From assembly GCA_027924585.1 (NCBI GenBank), contig BSBM01000877.1:643001-707000 (forward strand): a stretch of DNA of 64,000 nucleotides, written 5' to 3'. A program made the position numbers and the translations under genes. Source of the stretch: Larix kaempferi. Taxonomy: Eukaryota > Streptophyta > Pinopsida > Pinales > Pinaceae. Shown one piece after another: positions 33,307 through 46,870 of this stretch. Under the pieces are notes generated by a model. That model was given only the letters and a program-made list of their open reading frames with translations. It did not search any database and had not been told where the DNA came from. Numbering within the stretch: the first letter of the stretch is position 1; every line of letters starts with the position of its first letter.

Positions 33307-36300
33307 TAAATTTCACCTACCCAAATTCTAAAAATATGATTTTATTGGCAAAATACTTTATGTTAAATTTTAATTACAAAGTTTTGTAATTATGACCAAG
33401 TTTGGTCAAGGATGAATGTAATTACTGATTATTATTATTTAATAAATTAAAGTAGGAGACAAAAACCCAAGGGAACTATTAAATGAGTGTTCACTGACCC
33501 ACTAGGAGGAATAGGAGCTGTTAGAAGGCATGTGACAGATGGCAGCAATTGCACTTCACCACTAGCTATTGGTTATGGGACAACTACCCTTAAAAATATG
33601 GAATTATCCCCTAGGTGGTGGAAGTGAGCAGGAAACTCATTTAATGACCAGTTAACAACTCAAAGGCCTAGGCAGCCTACACAAGGAAAATTCAAATTGA
33701 GCAGGAAGCTCTTACACAATATTTTCTGCAGAAATATTCCTCAAGTGCATCAGGTGATCACTGAGAGATTCAAATAGGGAGGCTATGTGAGAGTGCAACT
33801 ATAAGTCTGCAAATTATTCTGAGAAGGAGAACCAGAGGTGATGGTGCAGGTCCCTTTGACTGCTAAGTCTTTAAGACTAGATAACTATTGTTACTACAAG
33901 TGGAGGTCCTAAGCTTCTAAGTTTCTTCCTCTTGGTGGTTCAGTGAACAGGCTCGAGGGTCCTAAGGCAAGTAACTTGGCTGTCTTCAGGAATTGGTTGG
34001 GTGGAATAGGCTCCTTGGGCTGTTTTTTTCTCTGCAGTTAACTAGGTTTTGTTGTTTCTATTTTTTTTACAGTTCAATGTTTTGTTTAGTAGAATTTATC
34101 AAACTCTGTTTTGTAAAAGAATTTATTTTATTTCTGATTTATGTTCGATACTGAATGATAAAGTCTGTGAATTATTGATTAGACAATCATCTCTATATTT
34201 TTTCCATGCTGTTATCTGCATAGTACTCTAGTATAGAGAAGAAAATTAAATAATAGATGAGAGATAGGCAGATTGCCATTGATTAGACAAATAATTATAG
34301 TAAGTGCTATGTTTACAATTCTGTCCTATATTTAAACATAGTAGAAATTTACTGCATAGCATCGACAGTAATATAGAACTCTTTTGTTATTACATGAAAT
34401 AAAACATAGTCTAACTTCTATATAGTCATATATTTTTCTCTTATCTCCATTCATTTAAGATAGCAAGCAAATGCAATTAAAATCAAACATATAATGTTTT
34501 CCAAGTAATAGTATTTCCAAGGATTTTTAACAGTTGCAAGAACTAATCAATATATAGTTTTCTTATCATTATACATACTTTCTTTCTTCACTAGTTTCTT
34601 ATTTGATTTCATGTATAAATTGTTTATATTAGTAGTATCAAAACCTAATACACTACAAACCCTAACTCTGTATACAAACATCATATTTTCTATCTCAAAG
34701 ACGAACTGTAGACATTATTCAAAGAATGATATCATTTATGACTTTTTAAACCCTAGTCATTACTTTCCATAACCATATTATCTTTTATATATGGTAAGTT
34801 ACTATCTAAGAATCATCTAATAGTTAGGTGAAAGCACAAATTACAAATTCATGTCTAAACCTTAGCTCACAACCCTAGTATCTAAACAAACACATTATCG
34901 AGATTTTCATCACAACGGTTAAGTCTTGGGTACAAACCCTAGCACAAGCCCGATAGCATTTGGAAGTCACAGGTAGGGTATCCATCATAAAAAAAAGCTA
35001 GAACATGGAGGCATAACCCTCTCAAAAACTTTTAACAATCAAAACTACTTCGTCTATTTTCCAAATATGATTATCAACAACGAGAACGAAGTACAGGAAT
35101 ATAAATATGCAAACTATAAACCCTCGGCCAAAAGACAACCATTGTAGCTTGGAAAACCTTAAACATTCGTTTACACAGTGTTCTCAACATCTATTTCAAA
35201 ATATATCATTTTATTTCAAAGAAAAACGAACCATAGTTTACAAACATAAAAAGAACCCTCGGTTCAGTTTTCCGATTTCAAACATTGATAGAGAATTACA
35301 AGAGTTACCCTCGACAGTTAACATTAAGATGAGACCATGATATCATGAAAACTACACAGGGTTTTACCCCGAACTTAGCAACTCACAGTACAAAAACCAA
35401 CTTGAAGGCGGTTCCATAGTTTCAGGAAAAACACCACTGAGCCGAACAACAAATACAAAGATCGAGGATCAACCCTTTTTAGTTTAATATCAAAACAATA
35501 CAAGCTTTCAGCTATCACTTATACAAGTCGAAGATTTCCAATTCTCGGCACACAGAAAACACATCAAGGCACCTATGAGGCTTGTAAGAACCACCGGAGC
35601 TTACCAGGAAGCCGTAGTAGCTTTCCTTTCCAAAACCGTTGCATAGAAAACTTCCAACAAAGAGAGCACCTGCGAAATCACAATGTGAGTGGTAAAAAAA
35701 TGTTAACACAATTATAATGCAAAATCTATGTTATCACATTCATTTATTTACTTACTTACTTACCCTGAAGAGTTTTATTCCAAATATCAACGGTGGAACC
35801 AGAGGTTGGTTGCAATCCTTTATACATGCAAAAAGAACTAGAAGGCATTACCACCATTCGAAAGAGATGAAGGAAAAACTACAAACTACTCTCAGCAGGT
35901 GATGAAAATCTACACTTCATACTACGACATCATGGCTCTATGGCACGAAGCCAAGCATGAAACATTTAAAATTTACCTCTCATAAGTCATAGGGTCGAAA
36001 CCCTGGAAGAGAACCTCCTCTACCCCTAAAAATTTGGCAGTCTGTCGGCCTCATTACAACATAACATTGAAGGGTCGAGAAACTTTCTACCAATACATAT
36101 AACACGGTTAGGGTTACATAAACCAACGACCAAGATCTGGAGCAATCGACGGATAGAAAAAAGCCAACAGTGCTACATTGAAAGCCGAGCAACCCGCATT
36201 AATATCTCATTAAATTACAAAAACCACGGAGTTGCCAACCCTGCATGCCAAGGAACGATACGATGTACATCATTAAGGAGAGGCGACATGGCAACATTGA

Positions 36301-37630
36301 TAGATAGAACTCCCGGTTACAATATCAATCAGAGTTCACGTGGATGTACTACGTGGTATGATAGCCACCCATTCCACTATTGAGTTCATTCATAACATTT
36401 AATACACAATCGTAACTCTGTCAACCTGCAATTAGAAAGTTAATACCCATCATGTCATCACTTTAATGTCGAGACTTGGGGGAATACATTAACAGATGAT
36501 ATTAACACTTAGGTTAAGAGCTTATACATACAGCATAGTTCAAATTACCACTTAAGCCATAATCCTTATGAGGTTATTTAGATCATGTTCGTGATTTGCA
36601 TAGGATAATATCCTATGGTGTTAAAAAGAATAGCTAGGATTACATATTGGAAACGCATAATATTGTTTTGTTTATCATATCTTTGTATAGTAACACCATC
36701 TCATATCATATAGTAATATGTAGTGTATGTTTTATATAATTCCAAAGTTTAAATTGGTATCGAAATAATTGAATTTTATGCCATGCATTATGTAAATAAA
36801 TAGTAGCTATAAGATATATAGTTTCTTCATTTCTATAGTTTGTATGTGTATTAAAATGATAAATACAGGATATAAAGTAGTCTAAGATTTGTAGGTTCCA
36901 ATTATAATGATAGTTCGAAAGTGTATTTTCCTACAAGTTTCGTAATTGCATACTTAATAGATAGTAGTATTGTTGTATTAATATTAATGACAGTAGTCTC
37001 ATGACGATAAATGTAGCATCATAACAGAAATCTTGGACGACATGGATTGATAACATTAAGGAGCTTTGTAAGACAGTACTTAAGCTAGGAGCGGAATCCT
37101 TGTATCCATACCTTTAGTTATTGATGTCGCAAGGAAGTACTTATCATTTTACATTGACGATGAATTGAAAAACACAAGTACTCTAAATTTTATGCTGTCT
37201 TGTAGATTTCTTACCTGCGGTATGCACATGAAAACAAGATTCAAATGCCTTAGCTAAACGTAGATAAGTAAGCTCTAGGGCACCTCATAGGACCCATTCT
37301 TCAACAAACAAACAAATTGTCAGCACTCCATCAAGAATATCAAAGCAGTACAAACAGTAACAGCATGTAATAATAACCACGAACTTAAACAAAATTGTAA
37401 ACTGTACTCATCTACATAATCATACAATGATCTTTCGTTAAGGAGTTTAACATCCGTTTATATCTGAAGTAGAAATTACAACTATATTTATTTGAGAATT
37501 ATGACATGTCATCGTCATTAAATTATCTTAGTTAAGATTTCGAATTAGTTTATATGTTCCGCATTAAATGACTTTGATAATTAGTGCTATTATAATTTTT
37601 TTTTTTTTTTGGTATTTTCGGGATGTTACA
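33307..37630 (+). repeat. First chromovirus LTR (4.3 kb)
   Basis: It ends GGGATGTTACA before TG and the primer-binding site. Its first ~16 bases (TAAATTTCACCTACCC) are a diverged version of TGTATGTCCCCTACCC, the start of the second LTR. It aligns with 42409-46729 throughout, with scattered substitutions and small indels. ORFs inside are short and not conserved as proteins. Confidence 0.85.
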
Positions 37631-37632
37631 TG

Positions 37633-37644
37633 TGGTATCAGAGC
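37633..37644 (+). promoter_or_regulatory. Primer-binding site, first chromovirus copy
   Basis: TGGTATCAGAGC two bases after the LTR end: initiator-Met tRNA complement. Confidence 0.85.
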
Positions 37645-37771
37645 TCATGTTCGAACTCTAGGCCTGAAAAAGGTCCATGAACATGCAACATAAAATTTTA
37701 TTACAGCTAAAAATATTACTAAGTAAAATTTAAACTATTGTGTTATACAGAAATTATTTTGAGTTACAGGT

Positions 37772-39151
37772 ATGGAAAACTCAGCTGAACATCTAGCAGT
37801 CAGATTTCAACCAAACAACCATAGCACGGGACAACACTATGCAGAAGAAGGCCACGGTGAATGGAATGACAGTTCGTCAGAATTGTTACGTGCATTTCAG
37901 GAGTTAAAGGCGGAAATTAGATCTGTGAAATGAGACAATGAAAGAATTTTGAAGGCACAAGAGGAGTTAAATAAAGTGTTGTTTGAACAGTGCCCAATTG
38001 ATGAGCAGGGGAGAGAAAATGAAGATATCTCCAAGGTTGAAGATTTGCCTCATGGTAACAAAAGTAAGAAAATTAAAACCGATGATGTGAATAGCAGTTC
38101 AACGTCATCAGGAGATGCTATTGAAGTACGCAAAAAGAAACGTAACTATTCAAGCGATAGCAGTGAAGGAGATTACAAACCCAGAAGGAAAAACCATAAA
38201 GAGTATGAGCAGATTTCTAGAGAGTTCAAAAAGATTAAACCTCCAACTTTCAATGGGGAAACTGAGAAGGGCGAGAGAGCTGAAGCATGGCTGTCTGGCA
38301 TGAAAAAATATTTTCAGATTTATAACTATTCAGAATCCTTGAAAGTAAAAATGGCTATATATAACTTGACCGGAAAAGCGAACATTTGGTGGCAGGACAT
38401 CAAAAGAGTAAAGGGCATCAAGGATAAGGATGTAAACTAGAGTACTTTTAAACGATACTTCAAGAAGAAGTTTTTATCTGAACAGCACTATGATGAAAAA
38501 TCAAAAGAATTCTATGATTTAAAGCTGGGAAGTATGAACATGAAGGAAATGAATAGTAAATTTATGAACTTATTGAGATATGTGCCATACCTCGTGGACG
38601 AAAAACCAAAGATCCAAAGATACTTGAGCTGTCTACCTTTCAATATTAAGGACGGAAAAAGAGAAGGAATGTCAAACTGGAAAAGTCATAAACCCAACAA
38701 TTTTGAACTGAAAAAGAAAAATTCTAGGTTCAGTGGAAATTCCGGCTTCCAGAAGAAAAATTTTGAGAACCAGAATTTTCAAGGAAATAATTTCAGAAAT
38801 AGTCAGTAACAGAATTTTACAGCACCTAGAAATGATCCCAATAATACCAGGACCAATGAACAAAAGGCACCTATCAAATGTTTTGAGTGTCAAGGTCCTC
38901 ACTATGCATTAGAATGTCCCAAGAGGAAGCGGATAGCTAACAACATTCACTCTATTTAGACTGAACCTACTTTTGGAGACTTGGTGAGGGAGCTGCCCAT
39001 AACCAATGTAGCACTCGACAAGAGGCAAGTAGATCATCAAATCTCTATGGTAGAGATTGAAGGTATGCTACAAAATCATCCTCTTACTGTTTTAATTGAC
39101 CCAGGTGCTAGCTTAAGTTATATATCACCAGATATTGTGGAAAAGTCTTAA
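37772..39151 (+). pseudogene. gag: Chromovirus gag and protease, first copy, decayed
   Basis: The frame starts at the ATG at 37772. Stops occur at 37931 (TGA), 38438 (TAG), 38807 (TAA), a TAG near 38957, and a frameshifted end at 39149. Features are an acidic, K-rich N-terminus, a retrotransposon Gag core around KANIWWQDIK, a CCHC knuckle (CFECQGPHYALEC) near 38880, and an aspartic protease start, [13 protein letters not shown], near 39095. Compared with the second copy, 24 codons are missing in frame after the LPFNIKD motif (near 38650). The function would be particle formation and polyprotein cleavage; it is not functional now. Confidence 0.85.
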
Positions 39152-42100
39152 ATTAAAAATAGAAAAGTTCAATAAATCTTGGTTAGTTAGATTGGCAACA
39201 GGAACAAAGAGGAAAGTATCATATTTTATTGAAAGTTGTGCTTTATCCATGAATCAGTTAAAGACACAAATCAAGTTGAATATTTTACCTTTAGGATCCT
39301 ATGATATTATAATCGGAATGGATTGGTTAGAAGCCCATCATGTCATTCTGAACTGTTATGAAAAAAGTTTTACATGTTTAAATGATGAAGGAAAAACTGT
39401 AGAAGTAAAAGGTATTCCAAGAAAGGTAACCCTTAGACAGATTTCAGCCATGCAAGTTAAGAGGGAAATTAGGAAAGGATGTCAGTTGTTTACAGTAAAT
39501 GTAGTAAATGATGAGTTTATTTGTAAAGAGGACAAACTGAAACTAGAAGACATACCTGTCCTAAATGATTTCAAGGATGTTTTTCCTGTGGAGATTCCAG
39601 GATTACCTCCTAAAAGAGATTTAGATTTTACCATCGAGTTAATACTCGGAGTAGTACCAAACTCTAAAGCTCCATATAGGATGAATATACTAGAATTAAA
39701 CAAATTGAAATCACATTTGAAGGAACTGATTGATAAGAATTATATAAGACCCAACGTGTCTCCTTGGGGAGCACCTGTTATATTTGTTAAGAAGAAAGAT
39801 GGAACCCTAAGACTCTGCATAGATTATCGCCAGCTTAATAAGATGACAATCAAAAATCGATATCCGTTGCGCCGCATAGACGATCTATTTGATCAGCTAC
39901 GTGGAGCAACGATATTTTCAAAGATTGATCTAAGGTCAGGATATCATCAAGTACGGGTTAAGGATGAAGATATTTTCAAGACAACTTTCAGAACTCGATA
40001 TGGACATTACGAGTTCGTAGTCATGCCATTTGGCTTGACTAATGCCCCGACTGTATTTATGTGTTTGATTAACAATATTCTGCACAAATACTTCGATAAG
40101 TTTGTTGTTGTATTTATAGATGACATTTTAGTGTATTCAAAAAGCAAAGAAGAGCATGATGAACATCTTCGGATTATCTTATAGGTTCTGAGAGATCATC
40201 AACTTTACTCTAAGTTTAGAAAGTGTGACTTCCACAAGGACAAAATTCAGTATTTAGGACAAATAATTTCTAAAGAAGGAATCTCGGTTGACCCCGACAA
40301 GATAGAAGCCATTAATGATTGGCCGGTTCCTAAGGATGTGTTGGATGTAAGATAATTTATGGGTATTACTGGATATTACAGAAAATTTATAGACGTTTTT
40401 TCAAAGATTGCAAACCCCATAACCTCCTTACAGAAGAAAGGGAAGAAATTTGTGTGGGATCAGAAATGTATAGACAATTTTAAGAAGTTAAAGGAATTAT
40501 TGACTACAACACCTATTCTGCGGATAGCGGATCCTAATAAGGATTTTACAGTTTGCACAGATGCTTTTAATGATAGACTCGGTGGAGTCCTAACAAAAGA
40601 AGGGCATGTTGTGGCATACAAATCTAGAAAGCTGAAAATACATGAGAAGAATTACTCTATTTATGATTTAGAGTTATTAGTAGTAATTCATGTTTTAAAA
40701 ATGTGGCGTCACCACCTTATTGACAGACAACATGGGTCTGAAATATTTATTAGATCAGACAAATCTGAACGCTAGACAAGCTAGATGGTTAACTTTCTTA
40801 AGTGAGTATGATTTCGAAATTCAGCATATTAAAGGGAAATAGAACAAGGTTGCAGATGCATTGAGTTGTAAAGCAAAATTGAATTTTATTTCAGCCATCA
40901 GTGCTTACTCAACAGATTTATAAAATCAGATTATTGAAAGGAGTGAAACGGATGAAGAATACAGAAAATTAAAGGAAAAGACAACAAATAATAGTTTGGG
41001 AAATTCTATGGCAGATTACAAAATGAAGGAAAATGGACTATTGCTATAAAGAAACAGATTATATGTACCTAACATACCAGAGGTAAAAATTCTAATTTTA
41101 AATAAGATGCACAAAAGCCATTACTCTGGCCATCCAGGTTATCAGAAGACCATTACTATACTAAGGAAAGAATACTATTGGCCCAAAATGAAAGATGAAG
41201 TAGCAGAGTACATATCTAAATGTTTGGATTGTCAAAAAGTGAAAGTTGAACACCAACATCCCACCGGATTGTTGCATCCATTGCCTATACCGATTTGAAA
41301 ATGGGAAGTGATAAGCATAGACTTTATTACTGGACTACCCAAAAATATGAAACAAAATGGCTCTATCATGGTGGTAGTAGACAAACTAAGCAAAGCAGCA
41401 CACTTTATACCTGTGAAGACTACTCATAAGGCTCCAGACATTGCAGAAATCTTCATGAAATAGATTTTTCGACTACGTGGTATACCGAAAGTGATAATTT
41501 CAGATCATGACTCTAAGTTTACTGGAAACGTTTGGAGGTATTTGTTTAAAGGGTTGAATACAACCTTAAATTTCAGCACAACATTTCATCCACAAACGGA
41601 TGGACAGATAGAAAGGGTGAATCAAGTTTTGGAAGACTTACTGAGAATGTATGTTAAGGATTAGCCTGGTAAGTGGGAAGACTACTTGCATTTAGTAGAA
41701 TTTGCATATAATAACCATTATCATGCATAATCCAAACTTAGCCCATTTGAAATTATTTATGGTAGGAAATGTGATACAGCTGTTTCTTGGAATGACCCAG
41801 TAAATAGAGTTGTTTTAGGACCTGAATTGTTGTAGGAGTTAGAACTAATTGTGAAACAGGTACAAGGAAATTTAAAAGTTTCCCAAGATAGGAAAACGAG
41901 TCAAGTAGATCTAAAAAGGACTCATAAAGAGTTCCAGGTTGGTGAACATGTGTTCCTCAAGGTAAGACTGAAAAAGAGTTCATTGAAATTGGGAGGCTAT
42001 GCCAAGTTGGCACCCATGCATTGTGGTCCTTTCGAAATATTGTCCAGGGTTGGACCAGTGGCATACCAACTGGCTTTGCCACCAAATTTAAATATATAGA

Positions 42101-42372
42101 ATTTTTTTCATATATCATTTTTAAAGAAGTATGTACACGATGCTACTCATGTTGTAAACTGGAATGATGTATAGGTGGGACAAGACGGCGATTTTCAGGT
42201 GGAACCGGACTGTATCCTCGAAAGGAGGGAAACTCTGCTCCAGAATCGCACCATTGGGAAAGTGAAGGTGCAATGGAAGCACCTTAGCTTGGAAGAGGCA
42301 ACCTTGGAGTTGGACAGTAGTATGCAAGCAACATACCCAACTCTGTTTCAGGAACACTCAAAGAGTGATTAA
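39135..42372 (+). pseudogene. pol: Chromovirus pol (RT, RNase H, integrase, chromodomain), decayed
   Basis: The best-preserved part is 39135-40184: the end of protease, then RT with [20 protein letters not shown] and the catalytic FIDDIL motif (Asp-Asp at 40119-40124). RNase H follows at 40359-40775 and beyond, with a frameshift around 40730. Integrase has a His-His-Cys-Cys zinc region near 41107-41240 and a catalytic core with ISIDFITGLP, IISDHDSKF and DGQIERVNQ. A chromodomain-like tail (ILERRETLLQNR ... VQWKHLSLEEATLE) at about 42200-42330 assigns the element to the chromoviruses. I count about a dozen stops, mostly TAG. The tail would steer integration by binding histone marks in known family members; here it is a relic. 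Confidence 0.87.
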
Positions 42373-42397
42373 CCAACATCGAGGATGATGTTGAGAA

Positions 42398-42408
42398 TTA
42401 AGGGGGGG
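42398..42408 (+). promoter_or_regulatory. Polypurine tract of the chromovirus
   Basis: TTAAGGGGGGG lies directly before the second LTR. It is the plus-strand priming site of reverse transcription and confirms the LTR boundary at 42409. Confidence 0.8.
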
Positions 42409-45400
42409 TGTATGTCCCCTACCCAAATTATGAAAATATTATTTTATTAGCAAAATACTTTATGTTAAATTTTAATTACAAAGATTTGTAATTATGACCA
42501 AGTTTTGTCAATGATGAATGTAATTACTGATTATTATTATTTAATAAATTAAAGTAGGAGACAAACACCCAAGGGAACTCTTAAATGAGTGTTCACTGAC
42601 CCACTAGGAGGAATGGAAGCTGTTAGAAGGCATGGGACAGATGGAAGCAATGGCATTTCACCACTAGCTATTGGTTATGGGACAACTACCCCTAAAAATA
42701 TGGCACTCTCCCCCAGGTGGTGGGAGTGAGAAGGCAGCTCATTTAATGACTAGTTAACAACTGAAATGCCTAGGTAGCCTACATAAGGCAAATTCAAATT
42801 GAGCAGGCAGCTCTTACACAATATTTTCTTCAGAAATATTCCTCAAGTGCATCAGGTGATCATTAAGAAATTTGAATAGGGAGGGTATGTGAGAGTGCAA
42901 TTGTAAGTCTGCAAATTATTCTGAGAAGGAGAACCAGAGATGCTGGTGCAGGTCCCTTTGACTGCTAAGTCTTTAAGACTAGATAACTATTGTTACTACA
43001 AGTGGAGGTCCTAAGCTTCTAAGTTTCTTCGTCCTGGTGGTTCAGTGAACAGGCTCGGAGGTCCTAAGGCAAGTAACTTGGCTGTCTTCAGGAATTGGTT
43101 GGGTGGAATAGGCTCCTTGGGATGTTTGTTTCTCTATAGCTAACTAGGTTTTGATGTTTCTATTTTGTTTATAGTTCAATGTTCCGTTTAGTAGAATTTA
43201 TCAAACTCTGTTTTGTAAAAGAATTTATTTTATTTCTGATTTATTTTCGATACTAAATGATAAAGTCTGTGAATTATTGATTAGATAATCATCTCTATAT
43301 TTTTCCCATGTTGTTATCTGCATAGTACTCTTGTATAGAGAAGCAAATTGAATGATAGATGAGAGATAGGAAAATTGCCATTGATTGGACAAATAATTAT
43401 TGTAAGTGCTTTGTTTACAATTATGTCCTATATTTAAACATAGTAAAAATTTACTGCATAGCATCGACAGTAATATAGAACTCTTTGGTTATTACATGAA
43501 ATAAAACATAGTCTAACTTCTATATAGTCATATATTTTTCTCTTATCTCCATTCATTTAAGATAGCAAGAAAATGCAATTAAAATCAAACATATCATGTT
43601 TTCCAAGTAATAGTATTTCCAAGGATTTTTAACAGTTGCAAGAACTAATCAATATATAGTTTTCTTATCATTATATATACTTTCTTTCTTCACTGGTTTC
43701 TTATTTGATTTCATGTATCAATTGTTTATATCAGTAGTATAAAAACCTAACACACTACAAACCCTAACTCTGTATACAAACATCATATTTTCTATCTCAA
43801 AGACGAACTGTAGACATTATTCAAAGAATGATATCATTTATGGCTTTTTAAACCCTAGTCATTATGTTCCAAAACCATATTATCTTTTATATATGGTAAG
43901 TTACTATCTAAGAATCATCTAACAGTTAGCCGAAAGCAGAAATTACATATTCATGTCTAAACCTTAGCTCACAACCCTAGTATCTAAACAAACACATTAT
44001 CGAGCTTTTGATCACAACGGTTAAGTCTTGGGTACAAAACCTAGCACAATCCCGATAGCATTTGGAAGTCACAGGTAGGGTATCCATCGTAAAACGAAGC
44101 AATAACATGGAGGCATAACCCTCGCGGAAACTTTTAACAGTCAAAACTACTTCGGCTATTTTTCAAATATGATTATCAACAACGAGAACGAAGTACAGGC
44201 ATATAAATATGCAAACTATAAACCCTCGGCCAAAAGATAACCATTGTGACTTGGAAAAAATTAAACATTCTTCTACACAGTGTTCTCAATGTCTATTTCA
44301 AAATATATCATTTTATTTCAAAGAAAAATGAACCATAGTTTACAAACATAAAAAGAACCCTCTGTTATGTTTTCCCATTTCAAAAATTGATAGAGAATTA
44401 CAAGAGTTACTGTTGACAGTTAACATTGAGACGAGACCGTGATATCATGAAAACTACACAGGGTTTTACCCCGAACTTAGCAACTCACGGTACAAAAACC
44501 AAGTTGAAGGCGGTTCCATAGTTTCAGGAAAAACACCACTGAGCCGAACAACAAATACAAAGATCAAGGATCAACCCTTTTTAGTTTAATATCAAAACAA
44601 TACAAGCTTTCAGCTATCACTTATACAAGTCAAAGATTTCCAATTCTCGGCACACAGAAAACATGTCAAGGCACCTACGAGGCTTGTTAGAACCACCGTA
44701 GCTTACCAGGAAGCCATAGTACCTTTCCTTTCAAAAACCGTTGCATGGAAAACTTCCAACAAAGAGAGCACCTGCCAAAGCACAATGCGAGTGGTCAAAA
44801 ACTGTTAACACAATTAGAATGCAAAATCTACGTTATCACATTCATTTATTTACTTACTTACTTACCCTGAAGAGTTTTATTGCCAATATAAATGGTAGAA
44901 CCAGAGGTCGGCTGCAATCCTTTATACACGCAGAAAGAACCAGAAGGCGTTACCACCATTCGAAAGAGCCGAAGGACAAACTACAAACTACTCTCAACAG
45001 CTGATGAATATCTACACTTCATACTACGACACCATGGCTCTATGGCACGAAGCCAATCCTGCAACATTTAAAATTTACCTTTCATAAGTCATAGCAACGA
45101 AACCCTCGAAGAGAACCTCCTCTAACCCTAAAAATTTGGCATCCTATCGGCCTCTTTACAACCTAACAATGAAGGGCCGAGAAACTTTCTACCAATACAT
45201 ATAACATGGTTAGGGTTACACAAACCAACGACCAAGATCTGGAGCGATCGACGGATAGAAAAAAGCCAACAGTGCTACGTTGAAAGCTGAGCAACCCGCA
45301 TTAATATCTCATTAAATTACAACAACCACCGAGTTGCCAACCCTGCATGCCAAGGAACGATACAGTGTACAGCATGGGGGAGAGGCGACATGTTAACATT

Positions 45401-46729
45401 GCCAGCTAGAATTCCCAGTTACAATATCAATTAGAGTTCACATGGATGGACTACGTGGTATTACAGCCACCCATTGCACTATGGAGTTCATTCGTAACAT
45501 TTAATACACAACCGTAACTCTATCAACCTGCAATTAGAAAGTTAATACCCGTCATTTCATCACTTTAATGTCGAGACTTGGGAGAATACATTAACAGATG
45601 ATATTAACACTTAGGTTAAGAGCTTATAGATACAGCATAGTTCAAATTACCACTTAAGCCATAATCCTTATGAGGTTATTTAGATCGTGTTCGTGGTTTG
45701 CATAGGATAATATCCTATGGTGTTAAAAAGAATAGCTAGGATTACATATTGGAAACGCATGATATTGTTTTGTTTATCATATCTTTGTATAGTAACACCA
45801 TATCATATCATATAGTAATATGTAGTGTATGTTTTATATAATTCCAAAGTTTAAATTGGTATCGAAATAATTGAATTTTATGCCATGCATTATGTAAATA
45901 AATAGTAGCTATAAGATATATAGCTACTTCATTTCTATAGTTTGTATGTGTATTAAAATGATAAATACATGACATAAAGTAGTCCAAGATTTGTAGACGC
46001 CAATTATAATGATAGTTCGAAAGTGTATTTTCCTACAAGTTTCGTAATTGCATACTTAATAGATAGTAGTATTGTTGTATTAATATTAATGACAGTAGTC
46101 TCATGACGATAAATGTAGCATCATAACAGAAATCTTGGACGACATGGATTGATAACATTAAGGAGCTTTGTAAGACAGTACTTAAGCTAGGAGCAAAATC
46201 CTTGTATCCATACCTTTAGTTATTGATGTCGCAAGGAAGTACTTAACATTTTACATTGATGATGAATTGAAAAACACAAGTACTCTAAATTTTATGTTGT
46301 CTTGTAGATTCCTTACATGCGGTCTACACATGGAAACAAGATTCAAATGCCTTAGCTAAATGTAGCTAAGTAAGCTGCAGGGTGCCTCATAGGACCCCTT
46401 CTTCAACAAACAAACAAACTGTCAGCACTCCATCAAGAATATTAGAGCTGTACAAACAGTAATAGCATGTAATAATAACCAAGAACTTAAACAAAATTGT
46501 AAACTGTACTTGTCTACATAAGCATACAAAGATATTTCCTTAAGGAGTTTAACATCTGTTTATATCTGAAGTAGAAATTACAACTATATTTATTTGATAA
46601 TTATGACGTGTCATCATCATTAAATTATCTTAGTTAAGATTTCTAATTAGCTTATATGTTCTGCATTAAATGACTTTGATAATTATCGCTATTATAATTT
46701 TTTTTTTTTGGTATTTTCGGGATGTTACA
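42409..46729 (+). repeat. Second chromovirus LTR (4.3 kb)
   Basis: It starts TGTATGTCCCCTACCC and ends GGGATGTTACA, 4321 bp. It is followed by a second primer-binding site, so this is both the 3' LTR of the first internal region and the 5' LTR of the next. Confidence 0.88.
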
Positions 46730-46731
46730 TG

Positions 46732-46743
46732 TGGTATCAGAGC
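46732..46743 (+). promoter_or_regulatory. Primer-binding site, second chromovirus copy
   Basis: TGGTATCAGAGC, identical to the first copy (37633), two bases after the LTR end. Confidence 0.85.
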
Positions 46744-46870
46744 TCATGTTCGAACTCTAGGCCTGAAAAAGGTCCTTGAACATGCAACAGAAAATTTTAT
46801 TATAGCAGAAAATCTTACTAATTAAAATTTAAACTATTGTGTTATACAGAAATTATTTTGATTTACAGGT

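Noticed and set aside
5675-46743. TGGTATCAGAGC sites as possible tRNA genes
   Set aside because: Each is a 12-base primer-binding site beside an LTR; no tRNA cloverleaf surrounds them.
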